From Maribacter sp. (GTDB lineage: Bacteria > Bacteroidota > Bacteroidia > Flavobacteriales > Flavobacteriaceae), in NCBI GenBank assembly GCA_011050675.1, contig DRFI01000020.1:372001-436000 (forward strand): a DNA stretch of 64,000 nucleotides, in the 5' to 3' direction. This document shows, in pieces, positions 33,665 through 41,376 of the stretch; position 1 is the stretch's first letter, and each line of letters begins with the position of its first letter. The notes under the pieces were generated by a model that saw only the letters and a list, made by a program, of their open reading frames with translations, was not told the origin of the DNA and did no database searches. A program made the translations under genes and the position numbers.

Positions 33665-34405
33665 CTATCCTATTTTTCTAATTCTGGCCTCCCCAAATAT
33701 CAACCCTTTATCTACTTCAGGATTACCTGTATAGTTCACGTTAGTTTCACCGTAGCAAGTTACTTTTAATCGTTCCACTACATTAACTCTAAAATTACTT
33801 TCTCCATAAGCAGTTATCTTAGTTTCCTCGGCTACCATGTTTTCAGTATTTACCTCACTTTCTCCGTAGGCTCTAAATACTTGTCGCGAAACATTACCCT
33901 TACCAATTTCCAAATAGCTGCTGCCATAAATTGCAACGGTTAATTCATCTATAGAAACGGCATCAAAATAGACTTTAGCAGCACCATATAATGACATTTT
34001 AAAATCATTGGAAGTAAATTGATTCTTACATCTTACTATCTCTTCCCCTCTAATAGATAAATTTTCGAGCTTTCTATATGTTACCGTAACCGAAGCCATT
34101 GTACCATTATAAAGAGATTTACTGCCTCTCCATCGATCATTAGAAATGCGCTCAGATTTTGTTACCACTTTGGCTCCATCTAAATACAACCTTAAGGTTC
34201 TACCCTCTACCTCTACATTAATTTTATCTAAAGAGATTTTTGCATTATCAACGACTACACTTTCTTCTTCACCCTCAACTAGATTAACCTCTATATGTGG
34301 ACTAACTATTAATTTATCAAAAGATTTTACATTGAATGTTTTTTCTTGTGCCTGTATTCCGCTTGCCATGAAGGTTATAGCCAGAACAAATAGTAATTTT
34401 TTCAT
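33665..34405 (-). CDS. GIN-domain (DUF2807) secreted protein
   Basis: 246 residues with a signal peptide (MKKLLFVLAITFMASGIQAQ). The mature part is the DUF2807 right-handed beta-helix built of short repeats: FDKLIVSPHIEVNLVEGEEES, LSIRGEEIVRCKNQF, FKMSLYGAAKVYFDAVSID, ETKITAYGESNFRVNVVERL. Family members are envelope proteins possibly acting as adhesins or auto-transporter-like structures; function unknown. Monocistronic. Confidence 0.9.
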   Translation of the reverse strand: MKKLLFVLAITFMASGIQAQEKTFNVKSFDKLIVSPHIEVNLVEGEEESVVVDNAKISLDKINVEVEGRTLRLYLDGAKVVTKSERISNDRWRGSKSLYNGTMASVTVTYRKLENLSIRGEEIVRCKNQFTSNDFKMSLYGAAKVYFDAVSIDELTVAIYGSSYLEIGKGNVSRQVFRAYGESEVNTENMVAEETKITAYGESNFRVNVVERLKVTCYGETNVNYTGNPEVDKGLIFGEARIRKIG

Positions 34406-34486
34406 GATTTCTGTTTTAGATTAGTTCTCTAAAAAGACAATACTATTTTTAGTTTGTTACAGTAAGCCTAATTTTTTTAATTCAAA

Positions 34487-35362
34487 TTACGTCTTTTTAC
34501 GATTTACAAGCCATACACCAAATAAGATGATAAGACCACCTAAGAGCTGAATTAAACTAATATTCTCACCATCTAAAAACCCCAACAAGACAGCAACTAG
34601 TGGAATCAAATAGGTTACCGATGCAGCAAATACCGGGCTAGATAATTTTATCAATTTATTAAATAGAATATTCGCTAAAGCTGTACCCAAAAAAGCCAAT
34701 GCCATTATATACCAAACCGCCTGATGCATAGCACTATCATTAACAAACTGTTGAAATACCCCAGTATACATAAGTATAAACAAAGCAGGAAAAAAAGCTA
34801 CACCAAAACTAGCAGTTGTTACTGCCAACGGACTTAAATGCGAAAGATATTTCTTTATGATATTGATATTAAAAGCATACCCCAAAGCCGCAAAAATAAT
34901 AAATAACGCATACCAGTAATTTTGGTTCACATTATTCTCCATACCAGCGGCAATTAACACTACAGTTCCAAAAAGACCTATAAACACCCCAAGAACCTGT
35001 CTGCTCTTTAGCATTAAACCAAATAGTGCTATACCTACTAAAGTGGTAAACAGCGGAGCAACAGAATTTAAAATTGAGGTTATACCACTGCTAATTTCCG
35101 TTTGAGCCAAGGCAAAGAAAAATGGTGGAAAAAATGAGCTACAAAGCCCCGCTATACCAATCCATTTCCAATCTGTTTTAGAAAGTGTTTTCAATGACCT
35201 AAACCCAAGAATAAAAAGTAAAACCGATGCAAAAACAATTCTTAAACCACCTACCTGTAATGGAGTATACCCAATAAGGGACCTCTTAATCAAAATGAAC
35301 GAAGAGCCCCATATAAATGAGAGAATTACGAGGTAAATCCACTTTTGATCAATATTTTTCAA
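34487..35362 (-). CDS. EamA/DMT-family transporter
   Basis: 291 residues with ten predicted membrane spans in two EamA repeats; the first begins SFIWGSSFILIKRSL, the second is preceded by YALFIIFAALGYAFNINIIKKYL. The start codon is TTG (35362-35360); there is no in-frame ATG nearby that would keep the first helix. The family exports metabolites such as amino acids; substrate unknown. It is divergent from the HMA-like gene. Confidence 0.9.
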   Translation of the reverse strand: MKNIDQKWIYLVILSFIWGSSFILIKRSLIGYTPLQVGGLRIVFASVLLFILGFRSLKTLSKTDWKWIGIAGLCSSFFPPFFFALAQTEISSGITSILNSVAPLFTTLVGIALFGLMLKSRQVLGVFIGLFGTVVLIAAGMENNVNQNYWYALFIIFAALGYAFNINIIKKYLSHLSPLAVTTASFGVAFFPALFILMYTGVFQQFVNDSAMHQAVWYIMALAFLGTALANILFNKLIKLSSPVFAASVTYLIPLVAVLLGFLDGENISLIQLLGGLIILFGVWLVNRKKT

Positions 35363-35441
35363 AACTATTAGTTTAAGACAAAAGTGGGATTTTTTACAAG
35401 AAGAATATCTAACTACAAGTTTATTATTATCAAATTCTGAA

Positions 35442-35468
35442 TTGCATTTTACATAATTGGTATCTTTA
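35442..35468 (+). promoter_or_regulatory. Promoter of the HMA-like/lipoprotein operon
   Basis: TTG (35442-35444), 16-base spacer, TATCTTTA (35461-35468), a near-consensus -33/-7 pair 48 bases before the start. Confidence 0.55.
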
Positions 35469-35515
35469 CAAGGAGTTTTTGTTCTATTTGTTAATCAGTA
35501 TGAAATATTTGAAGT

Positions 35516-35863
35516 ATGAAATTTAAAATATTATTTCTTGGTTTGGCACTGTTTGTTTTAGCCACCAATGTTTCACAAGCACAAGAAAGTCCTATCAAAA
35601 TTGAAAATAGAATTACAAATACAATAGTTGTTAATATCGATGGTATGGCCTGCCAAGAAGGGTGCGCAGATAAAATTGCCTCTAATTTAAAAACGAATGA
35701 CGGTGTAATTTCTGCTGATATTAGCTTTGAAAATAAAAACGGAATTATCGTTTATGACACCTCTTTAATTTCTATTGACCAAGTTAAATCTGTTATTACA
35801 GACACCAAAGTAAAAGATTACAACTACACGATTAATTCAGTTACACCACAAGATAACAACTAG
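35516..35863 (+). CDS. Secreted heavy-metal-associated-like domain protein
   Basis: 115 residues: signal peptide (MKFKILFLGLALFVLATNVSQAQ) then one ferredoxin-like HMA domain (TIVVNIDGMACQEGCADKIA). In HMA domains the metal site is MxCxxC; here it is MACQEGC, with three residues between Cys46 and Cys50, which should change metal geometry. The length and fold otherwise match. It is followed after one base by a lipoprotein gene; both probably act in the periplasm on metal handling, which is inference. Confidence 0.82.
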   Translation: MKFKILFLGLALFVLATNVSQAQESPIKIENRITNTIVVNIDGMACQEGCADKIASNLKTNDGVISADISFENKNGIIVYDTSLISIDQVKSVITDTKVKDYNYTINSVTPQDNN

Positions 35864-35864
35864 C

Positions 35865-36287
35865 ATGAAAAATATTCTTTACACACTTACCGCAGCCATA
35901 TTGTTAACATTAACCTCTTGTAAAGAAACAAAGAAGGTTGAAGAAACTTCAAAGATGGAGCATGTAATGAGCATACATGATGAAGTAATGCCAAAAATGG
36001 GAACTCTAGGAAAACTGGTTGGTCAACTAAAACCAATGGCAGATTCTCTTGGAGTCGAATCTGTAGAAGCAAAAGCAATGAAAGACCTACAAGAAGCCAA
36101 TAAATCTATGATGGATTGGATGCAAGGTTTTGGCGACCGTTTTGATGCTGAAGAGATAATGGACGGAAAGGAACTTTCTGATAAAAAGAAAGAATGGCTA
36201 AAAGAAGAAGAAGAAAAAGTTAATCAAGTTAAAGAGAATATAAATTCTAGTATTAAAAATGCAGAAGAAATTCTTAGTAAGCAATAG
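35865..36287 (+). CDS. Helical lipoprotein of unknown function
   Basis: 140 residues. The lipobox LTLTSC places the lipidated Cys at 19. The rest is almost entirely helical and highly charged (HDEVMPKMGTLGKLVGQL, MMDWMQGFGDRFDAEEI, KKEWLKEEEEKVNQVKENI), with eleven or so methionines concentrated in the first two thirds. Met-rich helices next to an HMA-like protein hint at copper or other soft metal binding, but this is inference. Its start lies 1 base after the stop of the HMA gene. Confidence 0.78.
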   Translation: MKNILYTLTAAILLTLTSCKETKKVEETSKMEHVMSIHDEVMPKMGTLGKLVGQLKPMADSLGVESVEAKAMKDLQEANKSMMDWMQGFGDRFDAEEIMDGKELSDKKKEWLKEEEEKVNQVKENINSSIKNAEEILSKQ

Positions 36288-36300
36288 AACTTAAAGTCTT

Positions 36301-37251
36301 CTAAAAAGGTAATTTCGAAAGGTCTACATTTCCACCTGAAATAATAACGCCTATTTTTTTATTCTGAAAAACTTCTGGCTGTAGTTTTGATTGTTTTAAA
36401 ACTGCAGCCACAGTTACAGCACTAGACGGTTCTATGATAATTTTCATACGTTCCCAAACTAGTTTCATAGCGGCAACAATTTCATCTTCGGTAACTCTTA
36501 CGATACCGCTAACTAGACTTTTAATAATAGGGAAATTCTTATCACCCAACACTGTTTTTAGTCCGTCTGCAATGGTATTAGTAGTTTCATTACTTTCAAT
36601 TTTACCACTTTGTAAAGAACGATATGCATCGTCTGCTTCAAATGGCTCAGCACCATAGACTTTACAATTATTCCCAAAATATTTCGCTGCCAACGCAGAA
36701 CCGGCAATGAGTCCGCCACCACCTACTGGACAAAAAATAATATCCAAATCTGGGTGTTCATGCAAAAGTTCCATAGCCGCTGTGCCTTGACCTAAAATAA
36801 CATTATTGTCATTTGATGGATGCACAAATGTAGCTCCCGTTTTTAAAGCAATATCATCTGCCATAGCTTGTCTTGCCTCCACAGTAGCCTCGCACTCATA
36901 TATTTTGCCGCCATACTCCCTAACACCAACTTTTTTAACTTCTGGTGCTGTATTCGGCATTACAATATATGCAGTTACTCCCACACTTTGCGCAGCTAAT
37001 GACAATGCTTGTGCGAAATTACCTGAAGAATGCGTTACCACGCCACATTTTTTTTGTTCTTCTGATAATTGTAAAATTGCATTTGTAGCACCACGCATTT
37101 TGTATGCTCCTGCTCTTTGAAAATTCTCACATTTAAAAAATATGCTTGAGTTGACTTCTCTATCAATTAGTCTAGAGGTGAAAATAGCGGTATTATGAAC
37201 AAATGGTTTTATTCGTGTGTGACAATCTAAAAAATCCTGCTTTGTCATCAT
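36301..37251 (-). CDS. PLP-dependent threonine dehydratase/serine racemase-like enzyme
   Basis: 316 residues, fold type II PLP enzyme without the regulatory ACT domain. The PLP lysine lies in ENFQRAGAYKMRGATNAI, the phosphate loop is GGGGLIAGSA, and THSSGNFAQALSLAA is the SxGN substrate loop. Members deaminate Thr or Ser or interconvert L- and D-Ser (or act on threo-hydroxyaspartate). It begins 6 bases after the gldD stop, so it is probably the last gene of mutY-ssb-gldE-gldD. Confidence 0.93.
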   Translation of the reverse strand: MMTKQDFLDCHTRIKPFVHNTAIFTSRLIDREVNSSIFFKCENFQRAGAYKMRGATNAILQLSEEQKKCGVVTHSSGNFAQALSLAAQSVGVTAYIVMPNTAPEVKKVGVREYGGKIYECEATVEARQAMADDIALKTGATFVHPSNDNNVILGQGTAAMELLHEHPDLDIIFCPVGGGGLIAGSALAAKYFGNNCKVYGAEPFEADDAYRSLQSGKIESNETTNTIADGLKTVLGDKNFPIIKSLVSGIVRVTEDEIVAAMKLVWERMKIIIEPSSAVTVAAVLKQSKLQPEVFQNKKIGVIISGGNVDLSKLPF

Positions 37252-37257
37252 GCAATA

Positions 37258-37818
37258 TTATTTTTTCCACCGTAGTGTCTCAATGATACCTCTTATATCA
37301 TTTTGAAGATATGAAGCCGCCGGAAGAATGGAATCATAATTTGGTTTAATATAAAAATAAACGGAACCGGTTAAAAAATGTTCTGTACTATCCGTTACAA
37401 AAAATTGAGATTGAGAAGCAGCATTTCCTTGTACTTCAAATAAAGCTCCGTAGATTTTTTCTTCAGGATTTACATATGGTTGCTCTACAATATTATCTGC
37501 CTTTGCAGCATGCTCATAACTTAGCCTTTTTGAATCATTGATTAGTTGAGACAAGTTACCATCAATCTTTTTATAACTTAAAAATATAGCACCTTTCATT
37601 TCAGGATATGAAATAGTATATGCCTTATCACCATTTAATTCTGCAATTGCCAATTGATTGTATTTGAAACTGAAATTTTCAGTTTCTAAATTCGCCAATT
37701 TACCTTGAGGATACTCTAAGCGCATTTTAGCTTTCGGCTTAGGAATTGTAGGCTCTTCTTTACAGCTAAGCACTAAAGTAAATAAAATCAAAAATCCTAC
37801 TAACGAATTAAGCTTCAT
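37258..37818 (-). CDS. gldD: Gliding motility lipoprotein GldD
   Basis: 186 residues with lipobox LVLSC (Cys19) and the GldD pattern KMRLEYPQGKLANLETENF, YPEMKGAIFLSYKKID, SVYFYIKPNYDSILPAASY and IRGIIETLRWKK. GldD is required for gliding and for the type IX secretion-linked motility apparatus in Flavobacterium johnsoniae. It overlaps gldE by 11 bases, the arrangement seen across the family. No promoter of its own. Confidence 0.95.
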   Translation of the reverse strand: MKLNSLVGFLILFTLVLSCKEEPTIPKPKAKMRLEYPQGKLANLETENFSFKYNQLAIAELNGDKAYTISYPEMKGAIFLSYKKIDGNLSQLINDSKRLSYEHAAKADNIVEQPYVNPEEKIYGALFEVQGNAASQSQFFVTDSTEHFLTGSVYFYIKPNYDSILPAASYLQNDIRGIIETLRWKK

Positions 37819-39136
37819 GTGGCAAGGTCACTTTTATTTGTTTTAATCTTTTTTTATCCATCCCCTCAACAACGAATGTATAGGAATCGAAAAGTATTTT
37901 TTCTCCTCTCTTCGGAAAGCTTCCTGCTTTTTCTAAAACAAAGCCAGCCAATGTCTCTGACTCCCCTTTATTTTCTTCAAATAGGTCACTATCCTCCAAC
38001 TTAATTACCCGATAAAAATCTTTAAGAGGTGTTTTTCCTTCAAAGACATAATTGAAATCGTCCAACTTAGAAAATATAAGATCTTCATCATCAAACTCAT
38101 CACTTATATCTCCAACAATTTCTTCAATAATATCTTCTAGGGTTACCAAACCAGAAGTACCTCCATACTCATCAACCACAATGGCCAAGTGATTTTTCTT
38201 CTCTTGAAATTCACCTAATAAATCATCCAACTTTTTATTCTCAGGCACAAAATAAGGTTCCCGTATTAAAGTCATCCAATTAAAGGTCTTTCTATCTAAG
38301 TACGGCAGCAAATCTTTTACATATAGCACACCTTTTACTGTATCTATATTCTCACCAAATACCGGAATTCTAGAATATCCATTCTTTTTTATTTCCCCTA
38401 GAACTTCTGGAAATTTCATTTGCTCATTAAGTGCAAAAATATCTATACGAGGTCTCATCACCTGTTTGGTATCTGTATTACCAAAGGTTACAATACCTTC
38501 TAAAATTTTTTTCTCTTCTTTAGTGGTATCTCCGTGAGAAGTTAAATCTAGCGCCTGCGACAACTGATCAATACTCAAGTTAGTTTTTTGTTTTCCCAAT
38601 TTATTATACAAAAACAAAGTACCTGAACGCATAGGCAAACTCAATGGCGAAAAAAGAAAATCCAACACACGTAGCGGAAAAGCCATTAGATGTGAAAAAC
38701 TCATTCTATTTCTATTGGCATATACCTTAGGTAAAATTTCACCAAACATTAAAATAAGAAAAGTAGCAACTACAACTTCTAAAAGAAAACGCACAGATAC
38801 GACACCGAACAATACATTGTCTATATTTTCAAAAAGGGTGTCGCCTATAATACTGAACAACAGCACTACTCCGATATTAATAGCATTATTAGCAATCAAT
38901 ATAGTTGCCAATAGTTTTTTTGGACGTTCCAAAAGTTTAATTAAAATGGAACTTTTTGTAGATTTCTCATCTTGTAGCTCCTTAATTTCTGTTGGCGACA
39001 GACCAAACATAGCCACTTCGGCACCAGAAATAAGTGCAGAGCAGATAAGCAGTACACAAAGCACAATTATATTCATTGCAAAAACACCGTTAACAACCAA
39101 TGTTGTCATTAAAAACGGTAAGGGGTCTGGGTCCAA
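37808..39136 (-). CDS. gldE: Gliding motility protein GldE (CNNM/CBS membrane protein)
   Basis: 442 residues: DUF21/CNNM transmembrane domain (spans at about 20-40, 78-98, 105-125), two CBS domains (MRPRIDIFALNEQMKFPEVL, and IREPYFVPENKKLDDLLGEF), then the CorC/HlyC domain. The start is TTG at 39136, giving the conserved MDPDP head of GldE; an ATG at 39109 is the alternative. GldE supports GldD function. It follows ssb by 21 bases and overlaps gldD. Confidence 0.95.
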   Translation of the reverse strand: MDPDPLPFLMTTLVVNGVFAMNIIVLCVLLICSALISGAEVAMFGLSPTEIKELQDEKSTKSSILIKLLERPKKLLATILIANNAINIGVVLLFSIIGDTLFENIDNVLFGVVSVRFLLEVVVATFLILMFGEILPKVYANRNRMSFSHLMAFPLRVLDFLFSPLSLPMRSGTLFLYNKLGKQKTNLSIDQLSQALDLTSHGDTTKEEKKILEGIVTFGNTDTKQVMRPRIDIFALNEQMKFPEVLGEIKKNGYSRIPVFGENIDTVKGVLYVKDLLPYLDRKTFNWMTLIREPYFVPENKKLDDLLGEFQEKKNHLAIVVDEYGGTSGLVTLEDIIEEIVGDISDEFDDEDLIFSKLDDFNYVFEGKTPLKDFYRVIKLEDSDLFEENKGESETLAGFVLEKAGSFPKRGEKILFDSYTFVVEGMDKKRLKQIKVTLPHEA

Positions 39137-39157
39137 TAGTTTCTGTTTATAATTTTG

Positions 39158-39619
39158 TTAGAATGGTAAATCGTCATCTGCATCTTGACTTAAAGGAGCA
39201 GGTGATTTTGGAGGTGTTCTGTTTTCAGTATCCGCCTTTTGAGGACTAGGTGCCGCACCGCCGTTGTTTTGCATACCCTCTTTTTTAGTTGTCAAAAAAG
39301 TAAATTCTTGTACATGTACCTCGGTAGAATATCTGGTATTACCATCTTCACCTTGCCACTGGCGATTCTTTAGTCTTCCCTCCACATAAACCTTATCACC
39401 TTTACTAAGATATTTCTCGCAAATTTCAGCAGCCTTATTTCTTACCACAACATTATGCCAATCTGTATTGGTAACACGCTCTCCTGTAGATTTATTGGTA
39501 TATGTCTCATTAGTAGCTATTGGAAATCTACCAATACTACCGCCTCCTTCAAAATAATGCATTTTAACTTCATCACCTAAATGCCCTATTAACATCACCT
39601 TATTTAATGTACCGCTCAT
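39158..39619 (-). CDS. ssb: Single-stranded DNA-binding protein
   Basis: 153 residues: OB-fold from 1-110 (LNKVMLIGHLGDEVKMHYF, TDWHNVVVRNKAAEICEKYL, KVYVEGRLKNRQWQ), then a disordered linker and the partner-recruiting tip DADDDLPF. Binds single-stranded DNA in replication and repair. It lies between mutY (27 bases) and gldE (21 bases), so a base-excision repair gene, SSB and motility genes share one transcript. Confidence 0.98.
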   Translation of the reverse strand: MSGTLNKVMLIGHLGDEVKMHYFEGGGSIGRFPIATNETYTNKSTGERVTNTDWHNVVVRNKAAEICEKYLSKGDKVYVEGRLKNRQWQGEDGNTRYSTEVHVQEFTFLTTKKEGMQNNGGAAPSPQKADTENRTPPKSPAPLSQDADDDLPF

Positions 39620-39646
39620 AACTTAAAGATATAAAAATCAAAAGTA

Positions 39647-40696
39647 CTAAAATTTAAATGCTTTTATAAAGTCTGCTATTAAAACAGGTACAGGAAATTC
39701 AGTTAATTTTTCAATCGAAATCTTACCGTCAAAATCATTATCTGTGTTCACTATCCAGAACTTAGTATGTAAATGTTGATGAGATAATTTATGCACAATG
39801 GCATTCTCATTATATTCTAACAACTCAACAGAATCCATATCATCTAACGCTTCTTTATACCTTATAGTAATATCATCGATTTCCAAGATATCTTTTGACT
39901 CTAAAAGCGGAAACTCCCAAAGGTTTTGCCAAATACCTTTACCTTTTCTTTGTTTTAAACTCGTAAATCGAGCTCCATCCATATCCTTATATATAGGTAT
40001 AAGATAATTGAAGTATCTATTTCTAACTTTTGTCTTCTTTAACTTAACAGGTAACTGATCAACCACACCTTTTTCGAGACCCACACAACTATCATTTAAA
40101 GGACAAAGCAGGCATAATGGTTTCTTTGGCGAACATTGAATTGCACCAAACTCCATAATACCTTGGTTATAATCCCTTATTTCTATCGGATCCATTACTT
40201 TTTCAGCTAAAGCCTTAAAATATTTGATACCTTCTGTACTGTTAATTGGAGTATATACACCATAATATCTAGCCAGAACCCTGTATACATTTCCATCTAC
40301 TACAGCTTGTGGTTCATTAAAACATATGGATGAAATGGCACTAGCAGTATAATCACCTACCCCTTTCAGTGTTAAAAGTTTCTTATAATTATCAGGAAAT
40401 ACACCACCATACTCATTTACGACCATTTTAGCCGCCGCATGAAGATTTCTTGCTCTTGAATAATACCCTAAACCCTGCCAAAGTTTTAAAACTTGTTCTT
40501 CATTAGCATTGGCAAGATCCTGAACAGAAGGAAAATTATCTACAAAGCTTAAGTAATACGGGGTTCCTTGAGCAACACGTGTCTGTTGAAGTATGATTTC
40601 TGACAGCCATATTTTATATGGATCAGTAGTCTTACGCCATGGTAAACTGCGTTTATTTTTGTGATACCAATCTAAAATTTTACCCGAAAATGACAT
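39647..40696 (-). CDS. mutY: Adenine DNA glycosylase MutY
   Basis: 349 residues. Removes adenine mispaired with 8-oxoguanine. Helix-hairpin-helix LKGVGDYTASAISSICF with the catalytic Asp in AVVDGNVYRVLARYYG; the iron-sulphur cluster motif CSPKKPLCLLCPLNDSC has the C-x6-C-x2-C-x5-C spacing; a C-terminal NUDIX-like domain (about 225-345) recognises 8-oxoG. First gene of the minus-strand operon; divergent from HU. Confidence 0.97.
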   Translation of the reverse strand: MSFSGKILDWYHKNKRSLPWRKTTDPYKIWLSEIILQQTRVAQGTPYYLSFVDNFPSVQDLANANEEQVLKLWQGLGYYSRARNLHAAAKMVVNEYGGVFPDNYKKLLTLKGVGDYTASAISSICFNEPQAVVDGNVYRVLARYYGVYTPINSTEGIKYFKALAEKVMDPIEIRDYNQGIMEFGAIQCSPKKPLCLLCPLNDSCVGLEKGVVDQLPVKLKKTKVRNRYFNYLIPIYKDMDGARFTSLKQRKGKGIWQNLWEFPLLESKDILEIDDITIRYKEALDDMDSVELLEYNENAIVHKLSHQHLHTKFWIVNTDNDFDGKISIEKLTEFPVPVLIADFIKAFKF

Positions 40697-40777
40697 GCTA
40701 TTGAATACTAAGTTATAAAAGTAGCAGTTTATACACTTAAAATTAACCCATTAGAAAGAAAGATTGAATTTAATTTA

Positions 40778-40785
40778 TATATTTG
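40778..40785 (+). promoter_or_regulatory. Promoter -7 element of the HU gene
   Basis: TATATTTG followed by CAACCCG is a strong Bacteroidota -7 element 39 bases before the HU start. A TTG lies only 11 bases upstream, shorter than the usual spacing. Confidence 0.65.
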
Positions 40786-40823
40786 CAACCCGAAAAAACA
40801 TACAGAAAATCTAATATTGAAAG

Positions 40824-41114
40824 ATGACGAAAGCGGAAATTGTATCGAAGATCTCAGATAAGCTGGGAATTGAAAAAGGAGATGTGCAGGCAACTGTTGA
40901 ATCCTTTATGGAAGAGGTAAAAACATCATTAGAAAGTGGTGATAATGTTTACCTAAGAGGTTTTGGTAGTTTTATCATTAAAACTAGAGCCGAAAAAACC
41001 GGTAGAAATATTTCCAAGAACACAACTATTAAAATACCCGCTCACAACATTCCAGCATTTAAGCCTGCAAAGGTTTTTGTCGAAGGAGTTAAGAGCAACG
41101 TACACGTAAAATAA
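40824..41114 (+). CDS. HU-family DNA-binding protein
   Basis: 96 residues, the normal length. TKAEIVSKISDKLGIEKGDVQATVESF is the helical body (two pieces), LRGFGSFIIKTRAEKTGRNI the DNA-binding arm with the intercalating Pro replaced by KIPAHNIPAFKP. Bends and compacts DNA. It is followed 22 bases later by a 29-residue basic protein gene. Confidence 0.96.
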   Translation: MTKAEIVSKISDKLGIEKGDVQATVESFMEEVKTSLESGDNVYLRGFGSFIIKTRAEKTGRNISKNTTIKIPAHNIPAFKPAKVFVEGVKSNVHVK

Positions 41115-41136
41115 TTAATCTTAAAAAAAGAACTTT

Positions 41137-41226
41137 ATGCCAAGCGGTAAGAAAAGAAAGAGACATAAGGTAGCCACACACAAGCGCAAGAAGCGTAGAA
41201 GAGCTAACCGACACAAGAAAAAGTAG
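41137..41226 (+). CDS. 29-residue basic AURKAIP1/COX24-like protein
   Basis: ATG at 41137 to TAG at 41226 encodes MPSGKKRKRHKVATHKRKKR followed by RRANRHKKK. Nearly half the residues are Lys or Arg. This matches the tiny conserved protein of Bacteroidota annotated with the AURKAIP1/COX24 domain, related to mitochondrial ribosomal protein mS38, so a ribosome association is likely. It lies between HU and rng and ends at a terminator whose stem begins within the gene's last codons. Confidence 0.85.
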   Translation: MPSGKKRKRHKVATHKRKKRRRANRHKKK

Positions 41227-41250
41227 TTTTATAACTACTTTTTCTTTTTA
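41218..41250 (+). terminator. Terminator after the 29-residue gene
   Basis: AAAAAGTAGTT (41218-41228) and AACTACTTTTT (41233-41243), loop TTAT, then further T. The left arm includes the stop codon. Confidence 0.85.
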
Positions 41251-41261
41251 AAATACGTTCA

Positions 41262-41376
41262 TTGACATAGAGGTCCATAGTTTGGATCTCGGCAGATACA
41301 TTTGTATTTGTCTATGGTATTGTTTAATCAGTTCGTTCCCTATTTTAATAGTTGGAACAACTAAATATATATTCAG
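41262..41376 (+). promoter_or_regulatory. Structured leader of rng
   Basis: The leader contains CCATAG and CTATGG arms about 40 bases apart enclosing a smaller imperfect stem (AGATACA with TGTATTTGTCT). A -7-like TACATTTG lies inside the loop. RNase E autoregulates through its leader in E. coli; a similar role for this RNase G leader is conjecture. Confidence 0.35.

Noticed and set aside
41250-41376. TACATTTG in the rng leader as the rng promoter
   Set aside because: The only TTG upstream is about 13 bases away, too close for the usual spacing; kept only as a possibility in the leader entry.
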